A DNA stretch of 64,000 nucleotides from a virus, in IMG/VR virus record IMGVR_UViG_3300028372_000002, positions 34,617-98,616 of that record; one strand, 5' to 3'. Position 1 is the stretch's first letter. Each line of letters opens with the position of its first letter. Both the position numbers and the translations under genes were made by a program. Below the pieces are notes generated by a model, which worked only from the letters and a program-made list of their open reading frames with translations, was not told the DNA's origin and searched no databases. Positions 25,921-35,265 of this stretch are shown here, in pieces.

Positions 25921-26616
25921 ATGTTTGGACTCATAAAGCAGCAGGTAAGTGAGCTATCTGAGAGCCAGAGCGCTTCGTTTAAGCTGTTCCGGCAACCGGT
26001 TGATGAGCTTAATTTTTCTGAGATGGTTTCGGTATCTTCATTCTTGCAGGCGTTGTCGAAGATAATTGATAAAAGACGCACTAAGATTGGCAATCTTCTA
26101 GACGAAAGAATCAATAGCGGTGACGTTGATGAGCGACCGCTGGTCGAGTCCGAAACAGGCAAGAGTGTAAGCGTAGAGATGCCCGGGTTTTCGGTGCAGC
26201 AAGTCCGTAAGGGTGGTGACAAGAAGCCAAGCGTCGGCAACCTCAAGAGGCTTATGAAGGGGAAGGGTCTCGAAGATCAAGTAAATAACCTTCTCAAGCC
26301 CAAGAAGAAATCTCTGAACAAAAAGAAGCTGGCGTCTGTCCTGAAGGAGGCGGAAGAGGCCGGTATCGATACCTCAGAGGTCTATGAGGTCAAGGAGTAT
26401 GAGGTCGACACCGCCAAGCTATCCGCGTTTGCAGCAGTGACGCAAGAGCAAGACCTCGGCTTTGTTATCACCGAAGAGGACGTCGACTCTGTTTACGAAG
26501 AGGTCAAGGTGTCTTCGTACGTCAAGTGCACCCTCGACAAAGACATCCAGAAGAGTGTTATCGAGGCTGTGAATGGTGAGACCAGCTCCTTTATCCTTCC
26601 TGAGAACCTCGGTTAA
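25921..26616 (+). CDS. Hypothetical protein, 231 aa, between loader and helicase
   Basis: No family is recognised. It is helix-rich with a Lys-rich centre (RLMKGKGL, then PKKKSLNKKKLA) and an acidic C-terminal half. AAAAGGA precedes the ATG. Its place between loader and helicase suggests a replisome accessory role. Confidence 0.55.
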   Translation: MFGLIKQQVSELSESQSASFKLFRQPVDELNFSEMVSVSSFLQALSKIIDKRRTKIGNLLDERINSGDVDERPLVESETGKSVSVEMPGFSVQQVRKGGDKKPSVGNLKRLMKGKGLEDQVNNLLKPKKKSLNKKKLASVLKEAEEAGIDTSEVYEVKEYEVDTAKLSAFAAVTQEQDLGFVITEEDVDSVYEEVKVSSYVKCTLDKDIQKSVIEAVNGETSSFILPENLG

Positions 26617-26622
26617 TAAAAG

Positions 26623-27921
26623 ATGTCCAATAACGGTTTGACAATTGATCAGATCGTCATCAGGAAGGCGCTTCGTCACGAGAAGGGACTCTGGAGCATA
26701 AACGAGCACGGAGTCCGCAGGGAGTATCTACAAAGCGACGGCCGTAAGGGCTGGGACTTCATAGAAACTTACCAAGCCAAAAACGACGGACAGCGTCCGG
26801 GTGACGAAGTTCTGGTCTTTGAGATGGGGTGGCCAAAGGTCAGGTTCGAAGATCTTCCTGACATGACGATAAGTCATGTCTGCAATATCATCCTCGGCCG
26901 AACGATTGAGAACATTAGCCTTCGATCGCTCGCCAACATCGAGACCACGTTTGCGCAGAAAGGAAATGAGTCGCGCTTTGAGGCTAGAGAGCAAATCCTT
27001 CATCTTGCTGAGGAACTAAAAGAGGTAGACACTGTCAGTCAAGCTGCTGTTGAGCTTATGTCGCTCTACCCGGATGTGGGCGTCAATTACGAACTCTACA
27101 AGCAGGGTAAGCTTGGCGCTAGTACGCCGTGGCCGACGATTACAAAGCATATCGCAGGTTACCAAGATGGTCACGTCGTCTACTTTGTTGCGCGCCCAAA
27201 GACGGGCAAGACGTGGGTATTGCTATATAACTGCCTGCATCTCTTCAATGAAGGCCAGAAGGTTCTATTAGTAAGCCCGGAGCTGACACACATCGAGGCT
27301 GCCGAGAGGATGGCGTGTATCCACCTAGAGATACCCTATGAGATGTTCACGGACGGGCAGCTAGGGAACGCGCACGAGGCGAGGCTGAAAGCCGGTATTG
27401 AGGATTTTCAAGACAGGAAGGGCTTCAAAATACTCGACAAGAAGGGTTTGTCGAAGCAGCAAATAGAGTCCGCCATCGACCAGTATGACCCCGATGTATT
27501 GGCTGTTGACTCGATGTATAAGGTTGGTGAAGGGTACAACACCAAGGAGAAGATTTCTGACGCCGCAGACTGGCTCAGTAGAGTCGTAGAGCGAGGACGC
27601 CCGAGAAAAGGCTTTGCCACTAGCCAGATGAACAGAGATGCCATCTCCGCTGAGACCACAGTTATGGAGAACATCTACGGTTCTGACGCAATCGGTCAAG
27701 ACGCTCATCTCATTTACGGACTCTTTCAGGACCACCAGATGAGGAAGGATAATCAGATTGGCTGGAAGCAGCTGGCTGTGCGTCGAGGAAAGTGGCACCC
27801 TCCCTTCTTCGCAAACATAGATCTCATATCGATGAACTTTGGTGAGATTAACGAGAGCGCCTACGATCGAGATGAAGATGATGACATGAAGACAGATGAC
27901 GAGTTCGAGATCCTTTACTAG
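26623..27921 (+). CDS. dnaB: DnaB-like replicative DNA helicase
   Basis: 432 residues. The RecA-like ATPase core of the DnaB family is clear: STPWPTITKHIAGYQDGHV entering Walker A (ARPKTGKTW), then LLVSPEL, Walker B (PDVLAVDSMY) and a motif with KGFATSQMNRD in place of the usual VIALSQLNR. The N-terminal 150 residues are shorter and less typical than in bacterial DnaB. It unwinds DNA ahead of the fork as a hexamer, with the loader and primase encoded nearby. Confidence 0.87.
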   Translation: MSNNGLTIDQIVIRKALRHEKGLWSINEHGVRREYLQSDGRKGWDFIETYQAKNDGQRPGDEVLVFEMGWPKVRFEDLPDMTISHVCNIILGRTIENISLRSLANIETTFAQKGNESRFEAREQILHLAEELKEVDTVSQAAVELMSLYPDVGVNYELYKQGKLGASTPWPTITKHIAGYQDGHVVYFVARPKTGKTWVLLYNCLHLFNEGQKVLLVSPELTHIEAAERMACIHLEIPYEMFTDGQLGNAHEARLKAGIEDFQDRKGFKILDKKGLSKQQIESAIDQYDPDVLAVDSMYKVGEGYNTKEKISDAADWLSRVVERGRPRKGFATSQMNRDAISAETTVMENIYGSDAIGQDAHLIYGLFQDHQMRKDNQIGWKQLAVRRGKWHPPFFANIDLISMNFGEINESAYDRDEDDDMKTDDEFEILY

Positions 27922-27930
27922 GAGGGCCGC

Positions 27931-28269
27931 ATGAAATCCATCAATGAGATGTACGGCGAAGTAATTGCTGAGCTTCGTAGAAGGAAGTTTACCGCTGAGC
28001 TACGACCCAACGGGGTCTTGGTTGGAGTAGGAAACGTGTCACTCATCATCTTTGAGATCGTTAGATCTGATCTTGAGAGGACAGTCTCAGACATCTGTGA
28101 TGAGGTCGTGCTGAAGTTGAATGAGTATCTGGATATGGAAAAGAACGATGATCTGGATATTCACGAAGAGAAAATGAACTCCTTGCACTCGAAGCGGATC
28201 AGGCAGAACAATGTTTTGCAGAGGTCTAATCGACTTCTTAACCCGAAGACAAAAAAGGATCGAGGATGA
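27931..28269 (+). CDS. Hypothetical protein, 112 aa
   Basis: A small protein with an alpha/beta N-terminus and a long charged helix. AGGAGG lies directly upstream. The stop overlaps the dCTP deaminase start (ATGA). No family is recognised. Confidence 0.55.
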   Translation: MKSINEMYGEVIAELRRRKFTAELRPNGVLVGVGNVSLIIFEIVRSDLERTVSDICDEVVLKLNEYLDMEKNDDLDIHEEKMNSLHSKRIRQNNVLQRSNRLLNPKTKKDRG

Positions 28270-28922
28270 GCGTTCTAACTGGCCCGGAGATCGAGAAAGC
28301 TATCGAGGAAGGTGAAATCCTCGTACGGCCCTACGTGCAGTCAAACGTTGGCTCTAATTCTCTGGACCTTCGCATGGGGAATGAGGTTAAGCTTTATGTG
28401 GATAACGAGGGTCGACCGCTAGACGTGGTTTACCGAGAGGGTATGCGTCTTCTTCAGGCTGGCTTTCTTGGCAAGATCTGCGAAGAGAACCTGATCGAGT
28501 ATCTCAGGGGTAAAGGAGCTATCCTTGATATTCGCAAAGAGAACAAGATCAAGGTGTTTGAGGTCCCGGAAGAGGGGATTGTTCTGCTGCCCGGTAGAGG
28601 TTACCTGCCAGCGACAATCGAATACATGGGGAGCGATCACTATGTGCCTGTACTACACGGCCGTTCGAGCGTCGGACGCCTCTTTGTAAGTATTCACCAC
28701 ACTGCTGGCTTTGGAGATACAGGCTTCGAGGGTACGTGGACTCTTGAGGTGACAGTAGAGCATCCCATCACGGTGTATCCCGGCGACCGCCTTTGTCAGG
28801 TAGCATTCCAGACCTGCAAGGGGGAGAAGAGGCTTTATGGAGACCGAAAAGGCTCCAAATATAATGGACAGAAGTCTCCCGGCGAGTCGAAGTTCTGGAA
28901 AGACTTTGGAAGTGACTCATGA
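28266..28922 (+). CDS. dcd: dCTP deaminase (dUTPase superfamily)
   Basis: 218 residues. The signature HGRSSVGRLFVSIHHTAGF followed by GDTGFEGTWTLEV matches dCTP deaminase, including the catalytic Glu of the GFEG...TLE block. NSLDLRMG near the N-terminus is the other conserved strand. The middle has an insertion of about 25 residues relative to bacterial Dcd. It would convert dCTP to dUTP, feeding thymidylate synthesis by ThyA. Whether it also hydrolyses dUTP cannot be told. Confidence 0.87.
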   Translation: MSVLTGPEIEKAIEEGEILVRPYVQSNVGSNSLDLRMGNEVKLYVDNEGRPLDVVYREGMRLLQAGFLGKICEENLIEYLRGKGAILDIRKENKIKVFEVPEEGIVLLPGRGYLPATIEYMGSDHYVPVLHGRSSVGRLFVSIHHTAGFGDTGFEGTWTLEVTVEHPITVYPGDRLCQVAFQTCKGEKRLYGDRKGSKYNGQKSPGESKFWKDFGSDS

Positions 28923-29341
28923 CATCCAGAGGAAGCTTGATACGGGCCGGAGATCACATTTGGGTTGATGATGAGGTTTGTCAGGTCACGTCGGTGGGCG
29001 GAAGTGACGACAGAGACGGGTATGTCAGAGTTGAGCTAGAGGGCAAAAAGCGCGCCAGACATGTTCCTGTCTCACGCGTCAGGGAAGTCCTTGTAGCAAG
29101 AGAAGAAGATCTTAGATCCATGCAAATTCTTGAGCTTCGCGTCATGGAGGCTGGTCTTCTCGCAAAGATTCGAATGCTAGATAGGCTAAGTGATTCCGGC
29201 CTAGAAATAAAAGGCGATGAGGATGTTGAGCTTGAGCTTCGGCGCGCACTGTACGCTGTTCGCTATCGGCTCAGAGTCAAAGACGCCAGACCCGGACATT
29301 CTGGTGACGCGTTTGCTATTGAAGTAGAGGAACTTCGATGA
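28919..29341 (+). CDS. Hypothetical protein, 140 aa
   Basis: It overlaps both neighbours by ATGA. The first 60 residues look like a small beta barrel (GDHIWVDDEVCQVTSVGG), the rest a charged helical hairpin. No family is recognised. Its place between dcd and primase suggests nucleotide or replication work, but nothing in the sequence shows which. Confidence 0.55.
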   Translation: MTSRGSLIRAGDHIWVDDEVCQVTSVGGSDDRDGYVRVELEGKKRARHVPVSRVREVLVAREEDLRSMQILELRVMEAGLLAKIRMLDRLSDSGLEIKGDEDVELELRRALYAVRYRLRVKDARPGHSGDAFAIEVEELR

Positions 29342-30504
29342 ACGAGGGTGACATCTACACTCTCTGTGGGATGGCAGGAATCCAAAGCCCGAGGCGACAA
29401 GGCGATTGGGTGATGGGTTCCTGTCCTTTTTCTCCTTGGAAGCACAAGGGTGGTAGTGACTCTACGCCGTCTTTTGGGATTAAAATATCCGAGGCCGAGC
29501 CATCCGGCTTCAATTGTTTTTCATGTCAGGAGAAAGGTTCCCTTAGATCTCTTGCCGCAAAGCTTGAGGGCTATGGCGTCGGCGACATGTCGAGGCTCAG
29601 AAAATTCGTTATCGCTAACGATTCTAGACGCTTCGGCGACAATGTCCGGAACGATTATGATGGTGGATGGGGCATGAACACGTCTGACGTAGCTGGCCTC
29701 AACGAGAATGAGATTGAAGACCTGCCCGAACCTACCCGCGACTTTCTCGACGAGAACGACATACGGAGGTTCTCAGCGCTTCCTCACGACTACATTCTTC
29801 GAAGGGGGCTGACTCAGGAGACATGTAAGGCGTGGGACATACGAACCGATAGAACATCTAGGTCTCCACGAATCGTGTTCCCAATCAGGAATATTGAGGG
29901 AAAGCTCTTAGCCTACAGCAAACGTGTGGTCTGGGATCAACCCACCTGCCATTGGTGTGGCTACAGCCATCAACGTCTGAGCTTCGGCTCAAGGCGAAAG
30001 CCGCACGAAAAGAAACACGATGGCGGCTGCCCGATGTGCCCTAATAGGTACATATGGCCCAAGTATCAGCACTCCAAGGGGTTCAAAAGAAACCTTCTTT
30101 TGTACGGCGAGCATATGATCGATACCTCCATCAAGACGTGCGTTCTGGTGGAGGGCAATATCGACCCGGTATGGCTATGGCAGTGTGGGGTTAGAAACCC
30201 TATGGCAACTTTTGGGTCGAAGCCCGGAACAAAGATTCCAGACAAAAAGAGAGGTCAGCCCGGAGAGCAGTTATATCTTTTGGAGAAGTATGGCTTCGAT
30301 TGCATTGTGCTTTTGCCAGATGATGACAAGGCAGGCCATCAGTGGGTCGATACAATCAAGAAGTTCTTTAAGGGAAAAATACCAAGGACTGAAGTGAAGG
30401 TTCGATCCATGCCTTCAGGCAAAGACCCCGCCGAGCTTACGCCCGACGAGATCAGGGAAATTCTTAGACCCTATCCGGAAGTCTTTGGGGAACCTACCAA
30501 GTAA
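29338..30504 (+). CDS. DNA primase with two zinc-binding modules
   Basis: 388 residues. The N-terminal CHC2-type zinc site uses Cys29, His36, Cys60 and Cys63. The Toprim domain has LVEGNID (Glu274) and LLPDDDKAG (Asp330-332). Between them a second zinc ribbon lies at Cys206/Cys209 and Cys233/Cys236 (CHWCG, CPMCP), which is not part of standard DnaG. No helicase domain follows, unlike T7 gp4, but a separate DnaB-like gene is present. It would make RNA primers for lagging-strand synthesis. Confidence 0.9.
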   Translation: MNEGDIYTLCGMAGIQSPRRQGDWVMGSCPFSPWKHKGGSDSTPSFGIKISEAEPSGFNCFSCQEKGSLRSLAAKLEGYGVGDMSRLRKFVIANDSRRFGDNVRNDYDGGWGMNTSDVAGLNENEIEDLPEPTRDFLDENDIRRFSALPHDYILRRGLTQETCKAWDIRTDRTSRSPRIVFPIRNIEGKLLAYSKRVVWDQPTCHWCGYSHQRLSFGSRRKPHEKKHDGGCPMCPNRYIWPKYQHSKGFKRNLLLYGEHMIDTSIKTCVLVEGNIDPVWLWQCGVRNPMATFGSKPGTKIPDKKRGQPGEQLYLLEKYGFDCIVLLPDDDKAGHQWVDTIKKFFKGKIPRTEVKVRSMPSGKDPAELTPDEIREILRPYPEVFGEPTK

Positions 30505-30799
30505 ATCCCTCTAAGCCCCCATGCTCACGCCATTTCTCAACTGCCTTATCACTACCCCAGCAACCCGGTATCTTGGATTGAAGGAATGTCACTATGGACT
30601 TCAGCGCCTTCATGCTTTCTGAGTCCGCGTAGGCGCACGAGCCCGCGAGGTCATTTCTCAGCAAGCATGACATGAAGTGCCCCGGTTCATCAGCAAACCG
30701 GATCCAATTAATCATCGCCGAGAACACCAGTGGCGGAATATCCTTGTATTCGTCCGACAGGTCTTCCGGAAGCTCCACCAACTTAATTCTTTTTGGCAT
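30494..30799 (-). CDS. Hypothetical minus-strand protein, 101 aa
   Basis: A single small gene on the minus strand whose end overlaps the primase stop by 11 bases. Its composition is ordinary, with a helical, Trp-containing C-terminal half. The minus-strand start has AAAGGATATGAC just upstream. No family is recognised. Isolated opposed genes of this size in large phages are often host-takeover genes, but that is a guess. Confidence 0.5.
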   Translation of the reverse strand: MPKRIKLVELPEDLSDEYKDIPPLVFSAMINWIRFADEPGHFMSCLLRNDLAGSCAYADSESMKALKSIVTFLQSKIPGCWGSDKAVEKWREHGGLEGFTW

Positions 30800-30894
30800 G
30801 TCATATCCTTTAGGGGGAAGTGCGGGTTATCTGGATCTCCTTCTTAAAGCATCACTTTAGGTCTTGCCAAGGATCCATATCATCTGTACGTTAA

Positions 30895-30919
30895 TTTCTG
30901 CCTCGATGGAGGCGAGAAA
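30895..30919 (+). promoter_or_regulatory. Hairpin in the leader of the ssb gene
   Basis: TTTCT-GCCTC and GAGGC-G-AGAAA form a ten-pair stem with one bulged G and a GATG tetraloop, 88 bases before the SSB start, in a 208-base gap with no gene. No T tract follows, so a terminator is unlikely. T4 gp32 is controlled by a structured leader, so regulation is possible. Confidence 0.35.
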
Positions 30920-31007
30920 AATAATCCTCAATAGAGAGATTAGGCAACGGACCAAGGCAAAAGATAAGTGTCCAAAGGCATATCTCTAAAGCGAGAAGGA
31001 GAAAGTA

Positions 31008-31793
31008 ATGTCAGAATGGTTTACAGTAGGCGCAGAGCAGAATGCGGAAGAATCCAAAAAGTTCGGCGGCGGTGGAGGCGGAGGCGGATTTGACCCTCGA
31101 AATATTTTTCGATGGTACATCCCCAAGTCTGCTATCGGTGAAGAAAAGGAACTCATTTTCCTAGATGATTCAGCCTTCAACTGCTGGATGCATCACTACG
31201 CTGTGAACGGCCGCTGGGGAAATTGGGAGACCTGCATCAAGCGAGCTGGCATCTCGGACACCTGCCCGCTATGCGAGCGGGACTCGAACGTTAGCACCAT
31301 GTATATCGGCCACTATACAGTGCTGGATGCAACGGGCTGGATGAAAGATGGGGAGCACAAAATGTCCCTTAAAATCTTTCCCGCCAAGAGCGAGAGGGTT
31401 CAGCTTCTCGATAAGGAGCGTGCCCGAAGAGGTACGCTCATCGGTGCGAAGTTCGCCGTCGAGCGAACTCCGGACTCCAAGGACAACACGGGCAACTACT
31501 TCTCCTTCATTGAGCGTGTCGACCTCAAAGAGTTTTTGAACGAGAACATCGACAAGCTCAAGAGCCAGCTCGACTACTTCCCTGAAGAATGGGGGTATTG
31601 GAAAGGCGAAGGCGACAACAAAACGTACGCACTCCCCGGCGGTCTTCCTTTCAAGGAAATCCTTGAGCCTCTCTCCCTTGAGGCTCTTACCGCCAACCTC
31701 GGCGGCGGTGGCGGTGGAGGAAGCTCATCCAGCAGCGGAAGCTTCGGGTACGACCCGGATAGCGCCACGGATGACGGTGACGTCCCGTACTAG
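31008..31793 (+). CDS. Single-stranded DNA-binding protein
   Basis: 261 residues. A glycine run (residues 20-27) follows the N-terminus, the OB-like core contains CPLC and a nearby Cys suggestive of a zinc site as in T4 gp32-type proteins, and a second glycine/serine linker leads to an acidic tail ending DDGDVPY, which resembles the acidic C-terminal tip of bacterial SSB that recruits partner proteins. AGAAGGAG precedes the ATG. It would coat single strands at forks and recombination sites. A strong leader gap and a terminator flank it, so it can be expressed alone. Confidence 0.78.
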   Translation: MSEWFTVGAEQNAEESKKFGGGGGGGGFDPRNIFRWYIPKSAIGEEKELIFLDDSAFNCWMHHYAVNGRWGNWETCIKRAGISDTCPLCERDSNVSTMYIGHYTVLDATGWMKDGEHKMSLKIFPAKSERVQLLDKERARRGTLIGAKFAVERTPDSKDNTGNYFSFIERVDLKEFLNENIDKLKSQLDYFPEEWGYWKGEGDNKTYALPGGLPFKEILEPLSLEALTANLGGGGGGGSSSSSGSFGYDPDSATDDGDVPY

Positions 31794-31807
31794 GTCGCTT
31801 TGATTGC

Positions 31808-31832
31808 GCCGGGGGACTAGACCTCCCCCGGC
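31808..31832 (+). terminator. GC-rich hairpin after ssb
   Basis: GCCGGGGGA and TCCCCCGGC form a perfect nine-pair stem with a seven-base loop, 15 bases after the SSB stop. Only TT follows, so termination may be partial. Confidence 0.55.
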
Positions 31833-31869
31833 TTCAAGACCTCCTTAAGAACCCCATCAGAGGAACACC

Positions 31870-32415
31870 ATGGCCAGCAACAACATCCACGGCCTCACCG
31901 ATATGCAGAAGAGGGTGTCCCTCTTCAGGCAAGCTGTAGAAGCAAATATTAACAACACCAAGCTGAGCCCCCTGCCTGATCAAGTCCACCTTCAGGTAAT
32001 GCCGGAGGCCGAGCAAATTGGGAACATCTTGACCCTCCAGACAAAGGCGAAGATCACCGACAACCCAATGCGGTATGGGACCGTCTTGAATGTTGGTGAA
32101 AACGTTAAGCATCTCAAACCGGGTGATGATGTCATCTTCGAGCACAAGTGGGGCCGAAGATTCGGAGGCATGTACAACCCACTGCAAACCGGGACCGATC
32201 ACGATTGGGAGGATGAGCTTCGAATCATCAATGGTCACGAGATCATTGGTGTTGTCGAATACGAGCTGACGGGAAAGGAGGTCTCTTTTTTCGACCAGCA
32301 AGGCGCTGAGTTAACGGGAGTGGTGGAAGATGAGTGCCCTGCTTTTGGGGGACTTGTGTCCGTCCGAGTCGAGGAAGGCGTTTATTGGGTTAAGCCAGAA
32401 GATATTCTGGACTGA
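31870..32415 (+). CDS. GroES-like co-chaperonin with extra C-terminal domain
   Basis: 181 residues. [20 protein letters not shown], then [19 protein letters not shown] and the closing [11 protein letters not shown] follow the GroES fold in order, including the mobile-loop region between them. T4 gp31 is the known phage co-chaperonin that lets host GroEL fold the large capsid protein, and this phage has a gp23-type capsid. About 50 residues beyond GroES form an extra small beta unit ([20 protein letters not shown]). AGAGGA precedes the ATG. No GroEL gene is in the window. Confidence 0.75.
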   Translation: MASNNIHGLTDMQKRVSLFRQAVEANINNTKLSPLPDQVHLQVMPEAEQIGNILTLQTKAKITDNPMRYGTVLNVGENVKHLKPGDDVIFEHKWGRRFGGMYNPLQTGTDHDWEDELRIINGHEIIGVVEYELTGKEVSFFDQQGAELTGVVEDECPAFGGLVSVRVEEGVYWVKPEDILD

Positions 32416-32416
32416 C

Positions 32417-32432
32417 GTGCACTCGATTGCAT
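32417..32432. promoter_or_regulatory. Dispersed dyad in reverse orientation before thyA
   Basis: GTGCACTCGATTGCAT is the reverse complement of ATGCAATCGAGTGCAC, one base different from the copy at 24417. It directly precedes the ribosome site of thyA. Confidence 0.45.
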
Positions 32433-32450
32433 AAAAAGGAGACAAACCCA

Positions 32451-33371
32451 ATGAAGCAATACCTCGAAATGCTCCGGGATATTCTGGAGAACGGCACCAA
32501 AAAGGGCGATCGAACCGGTACTGGCACGCTTAGTGTATTCGGCCGTCAGCTCCGGTTTGATCTTGGCGACGGCTTCCCGGCCGTGACAACGAAGAAGCTT
32601 TTCTTCAACTCCATGAAGGTTGAGTTGGCTTGGTTCCTGAAGGGAATGACAAATACGTCTTATCTTCACGACCACAACGTCAACATCTGGGACGAATGGG
32701 CGGATGCTGATGGCGAACTAGGGCCTGTGTATGGTTCTCAGTGGCGAAACTGGACTCACCATTATGACGATGGAAGCTTCGACGAGATAGACCAGCTCAC
32801 CGGCGTTGTGGAGGGTCTGAAGTACAAGCCCTTTAGCCGACGTCATATCGTCAGCGCTTGGAATGTAGGCGAGATTGACGAGATGGCCCTCCCTCCCTGT
32901 CATCTTCTCTATCAGTTCAACGCCAGACCACTCTCGCCGCTGGGCAGGCTTGAGCATTACAGGAGAACTCACGGCAAGGAACTGGAGGGATGTGATAACC
33001 ACAACCCAGATATGTCTATCATGGATGCGGCTGGGGTTCCTCGCTACTTTTTGGATTGCCAGATGTATCAGCGATCCGCCGATATGTTTTTGGGAGTCCC
33101 CTTCAACATTGCTTCATACGCCCTTCTGACGCACATCATTGCACGCGCCACCGGAATGGCACCGGGCCACTTCATTCACACGTTTGGCGATGCCCATATC
33201 TATCTCAATCACATCGATCAGGTGACTAAGCAGTTGTCTCGCGATCGATACCCTCTTCCGAAGCTATCCCTAGATCCCGCCTGCACTGGCATCGATGACT
33301 TCGAGCCCGAGCACGCCGAGCTAGAGGGGTACGAACATCATCCCGCCATCAAAGCGCCAATTGCCGTTTAA
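32451..33371 (+). CDS. thyA: Thymidylate synthase
   Basis: 306 residues from the ATG at 32451, which has AAAAAGGAG upstream; a longer frame from 32427 lacks one. Family blocks: [20 protein letters not shown] with the folate/phosphate Arg, the active-site PPCHLLYQF with the catalytic Cys, and the block with [17 protein letters not shown] 24-residue insert follows the active site ([16 protein letters not shown] onward), absent from E. coli ThyA. It methylates dUMP to dTMP, following dCTP deaminase in the same pathway. Confidence 0.93.
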   Translation: MKQYLEMLRDILENGTKKGDRTGTGTLSVFGRQLRFDLGDGFPAVTTKKLFFNSMKVELAWFLKGMTNTSYLHDHNVNIWDEWADADGELGPVYGSQWRNWTHHYDDGSFDEIDQLTGVVEGLKYKPFSRRHIVSAWNVGEIDEMALPPCHLLYQFNARPLSPLGRLEHYRRTHGKELEGCDNHNPDMSIMDAAGVPRYFLDCQMYQRSADMFLGVPFNIASYALLTHIIARATGMAPGHFIHTFGDAHIYLNHIDQVTKQLSRDRYPLPKLSLDPACTGIDDFEPEHAELEGYEHHPAIKAPIAV

Positions 33372-33380
33372 GGAGAGAGC

Positions 33381-34859
33381 ATGACGCTCAAGAGTGAAGT
33401 CAAGATCGACGGAATGGCATGGTTGCCTAAGCCAGCAATACCGGCTGATATTCTAGATCAAATCCGGAAGGATAATACCGTCAGGCTCAAAGCAGGGCCT
33501 TACGATGATGGCCCTACTAAGGTCGAGATGTTTCGAGAGAGGGACTTCCACCTAGGAATCCCCCGAGGGTTCTACCAGAGAACCTCCAACGGCAAGATGC
33601 CATCAGTCCTCGATGTCACTAAAGAGACACGGGACATGATTACTGGAGTAGGGCCTCGTGATGATATGCAGCGAGACGGAATCTCGACAGTTACCGCCTC
33701 GCTTCTTGAGGACACCGTTGCAGGCTCGATTCTTTGTGCTGCAACCGGCGTAGGCAAGACCGTGATGGGCCTTCTTATAGCTGCCGAGCTGGGCTATACC
33801 ACGACGGTAATCGTCCATAAGACCAACCTTCTCACGCAATGGATTGAAAGGATTGAAGAAGATCCGGGCGTCATTCCGGGCGCACGCGTGGGCGTATTTC
33901 AGGGTGATAGAGAAGAGTTTGGCGATGACTACGATATTGTTGTCGCCATGGTCCAAACCCTATCGAACCGGGACCCGGACCACCCATTCTTTAGCTGGCC
34001 GGGACTTGTCATTGTCGACGAGTGTCACCGACTTGGCGCACCGACATTTAACGAGGTTATCCACCACTTCAAGGCAGCCAAGCGGCTTGGTCTCACGGCT
34101 ACGCCAAGACGTCGAGACGGCGGAGAGCAACTCTTCTTCGATGCCATTGGACCTATCTCATGGCAGGGAAGTGCGCCCATGCTTACCCCGAAGGTCAGGA
34201 AGGTGGAGACATCTCTGGCCTTCAAAAAGGACTATCCGAAGTGGATAGAGGACAAGATCATCGCGAGGAACATCCCTCGAAACGAGACGATTGTCCGGGA
34301 GCTTACGCTTGCCAGAAAGAAAGGTCGTCAGATCCTTGTCTTGACCAAGCGACTATCTCAACTGCTTCTCATAAAGAAGCTTGCAGCTGAATACGTGCCG
34401 GAGACGACCTTCGGAGTCTGTACGGGGTCTTGGTATGTCGATGAAGATGACGCCTACAGCTACCTGCGAGATCGCAGCTATCAGAAGAAGTTTCGGCCTG
34501 AAGGTGTGTTCAATGCCAAAAAGGTCGATGGCGACATCCACGACGTCAACGAGCAGAACAAGGTTACCCCGAAGCGCCGAAGGCTGAAGACTGAGCAGTT
34601 CGAGGCCGGTAAGGACGCAGACGTCATCTTGGCCACCTATGGGGCCGTTGAGGAAGGCTTTGATGTCAAGCGCCTAGACACACTCTTTCTGGCCGCCCCA
34701 ACATGGGACCCAGAGCAGGCCACAGGAAGAATCCTCAGGAAGGCTGACGACAAAAGGGATCCCATTGTCGTTCATTTTGTCGACTCGCAGATACCTAAAT
34801 TACAGGCTGCTTGGAACGCCTGTAAGAAGCGGTATATCGATCTCGGTGCACCTTTGTAA
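33381..34859 (+). CDS. Superfamily 2 DNA helicase, UvsW/XPB-like
   Basis: 492 residues. Motif I is AATGVGKTVMG, Ia VIVHKTNLLTQW, II VIVDECHRLG, III LGLTATPRRRDG, then a second domain with QILVLTKRLSQ, V ATYGAVEEGFDV and VI QATGRILRK. The DECH box and the order fit the UvsW/XPB/RadD-like helicases that remodel branched recombination intermediates. It begins nine bases after thyA with AAGGAG upstream. Confidence 0.88.
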   Translation: MTLKSEVKIDGMAWLPKPAIPADILDQIRKDNTVRLKAGPYDDGPTKVEMFRERDFHLGIPRGFYQRTSNGKMPSVLDVTKETRDMITGVGPRDDMQRDGISTVTASLLEDTVAGSILCAATGVGKTVMGLLIAAELGYTTTVIVHKTNLLTQWIERIEEDPGVIPGARVGVFQGDREEFGDDYDIVVAMVQTLSNRDPDHPFFSWPGLVIVDECHRLGAPTFNEVIHHFKAAKRLGLTATPRRRDGGEQLFFDAIGPISWQGSAPMLTPKVRKVETSLAFKKDYPKWIEDKIIARNIPRNETIVRELTLARKKGRQILVLTKRLSQLLLIKKLAAEYVPETTFGVCTGSWYVDEDDAYSYLRDRSYQKKFRPEGVFNAKKVDGDIHDVNEQNKVTPKRRRLKTEQFEAGKDADVILATYGAVEEGFDVKRLDTLFLAAPTWDPEQATGRILRKADDKRDPIVVHFVDSQIPKLQAAWNACKKRYIDLGAPL

Positions 34860-34871
34860 TAGGGAGGCGGT

Positions 34872-35255
34872 TTGTCCAAGGAAGGCAAGGATAGAGGGAA
34901 GTCTGGACGGTTTTGGGAGCACGTGACCTTTGTTGGGAGCGGTGTCCCTATTTACCCAGAGTATTCTGGAGAAGGAGAGCTTCCATACAAGGTCGAGGAT
35001 GGGCCAAACATGGCCAAGGTGAAGGTCTCTTACGGCAGAACCGTTAACCTCGGCAACTATAACAGCGTTCGAGTTGACGTCGGCGTCGAGCTTCCATGCA
35101 TGGTCGATGAGGTCGAGAAGGCGTATGACGCCGCCAGCGAGTTTGTCGGACCCAAATTCGCCAAGCTGGTCAACGGCGTGATTCAGAAGCGCAAGTCCAT
35201 CAACAAAGGTGGAGCCATCGTCGATGACGGCACGAATAAAGGCTACGGATATTAA
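34872..35255 (+). CDS. Hypothetical protein, 127 aa, upstream of recombinase
   Basis: Starts at TTG with GGGAGG four bases upstream, the only reasonable start. The centre (VNLGNYNSVRVDVGVELPC) resembles a short conserved protein found next to phage recombination genes, but I cannot name a family. It lies ten bases before the RecA-like gene, suggesting linked function. Confidence 0.6.
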   Translation: MSKEGKDRGKSGRFWEHVTFVGSGVPIYPEYSGEGELPYKVEDGPNMAKVKVSYGRTVNLGNYNSVRVDVGVELPCMVDEVEKAYDAASEFVGPKFAKLVNGVIQKRKSINKGGAIVDDGTNKGYGY

Positions 35256-35265
35256 GGAGTAAAAA

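Noticed and set aside
25587-26246. 219-residue minus-strand frame opposite the helicase loader and next gene
   Set aside because: Ser/Leu-rich shadow of two plus-strand genes in a tightly packed operon.
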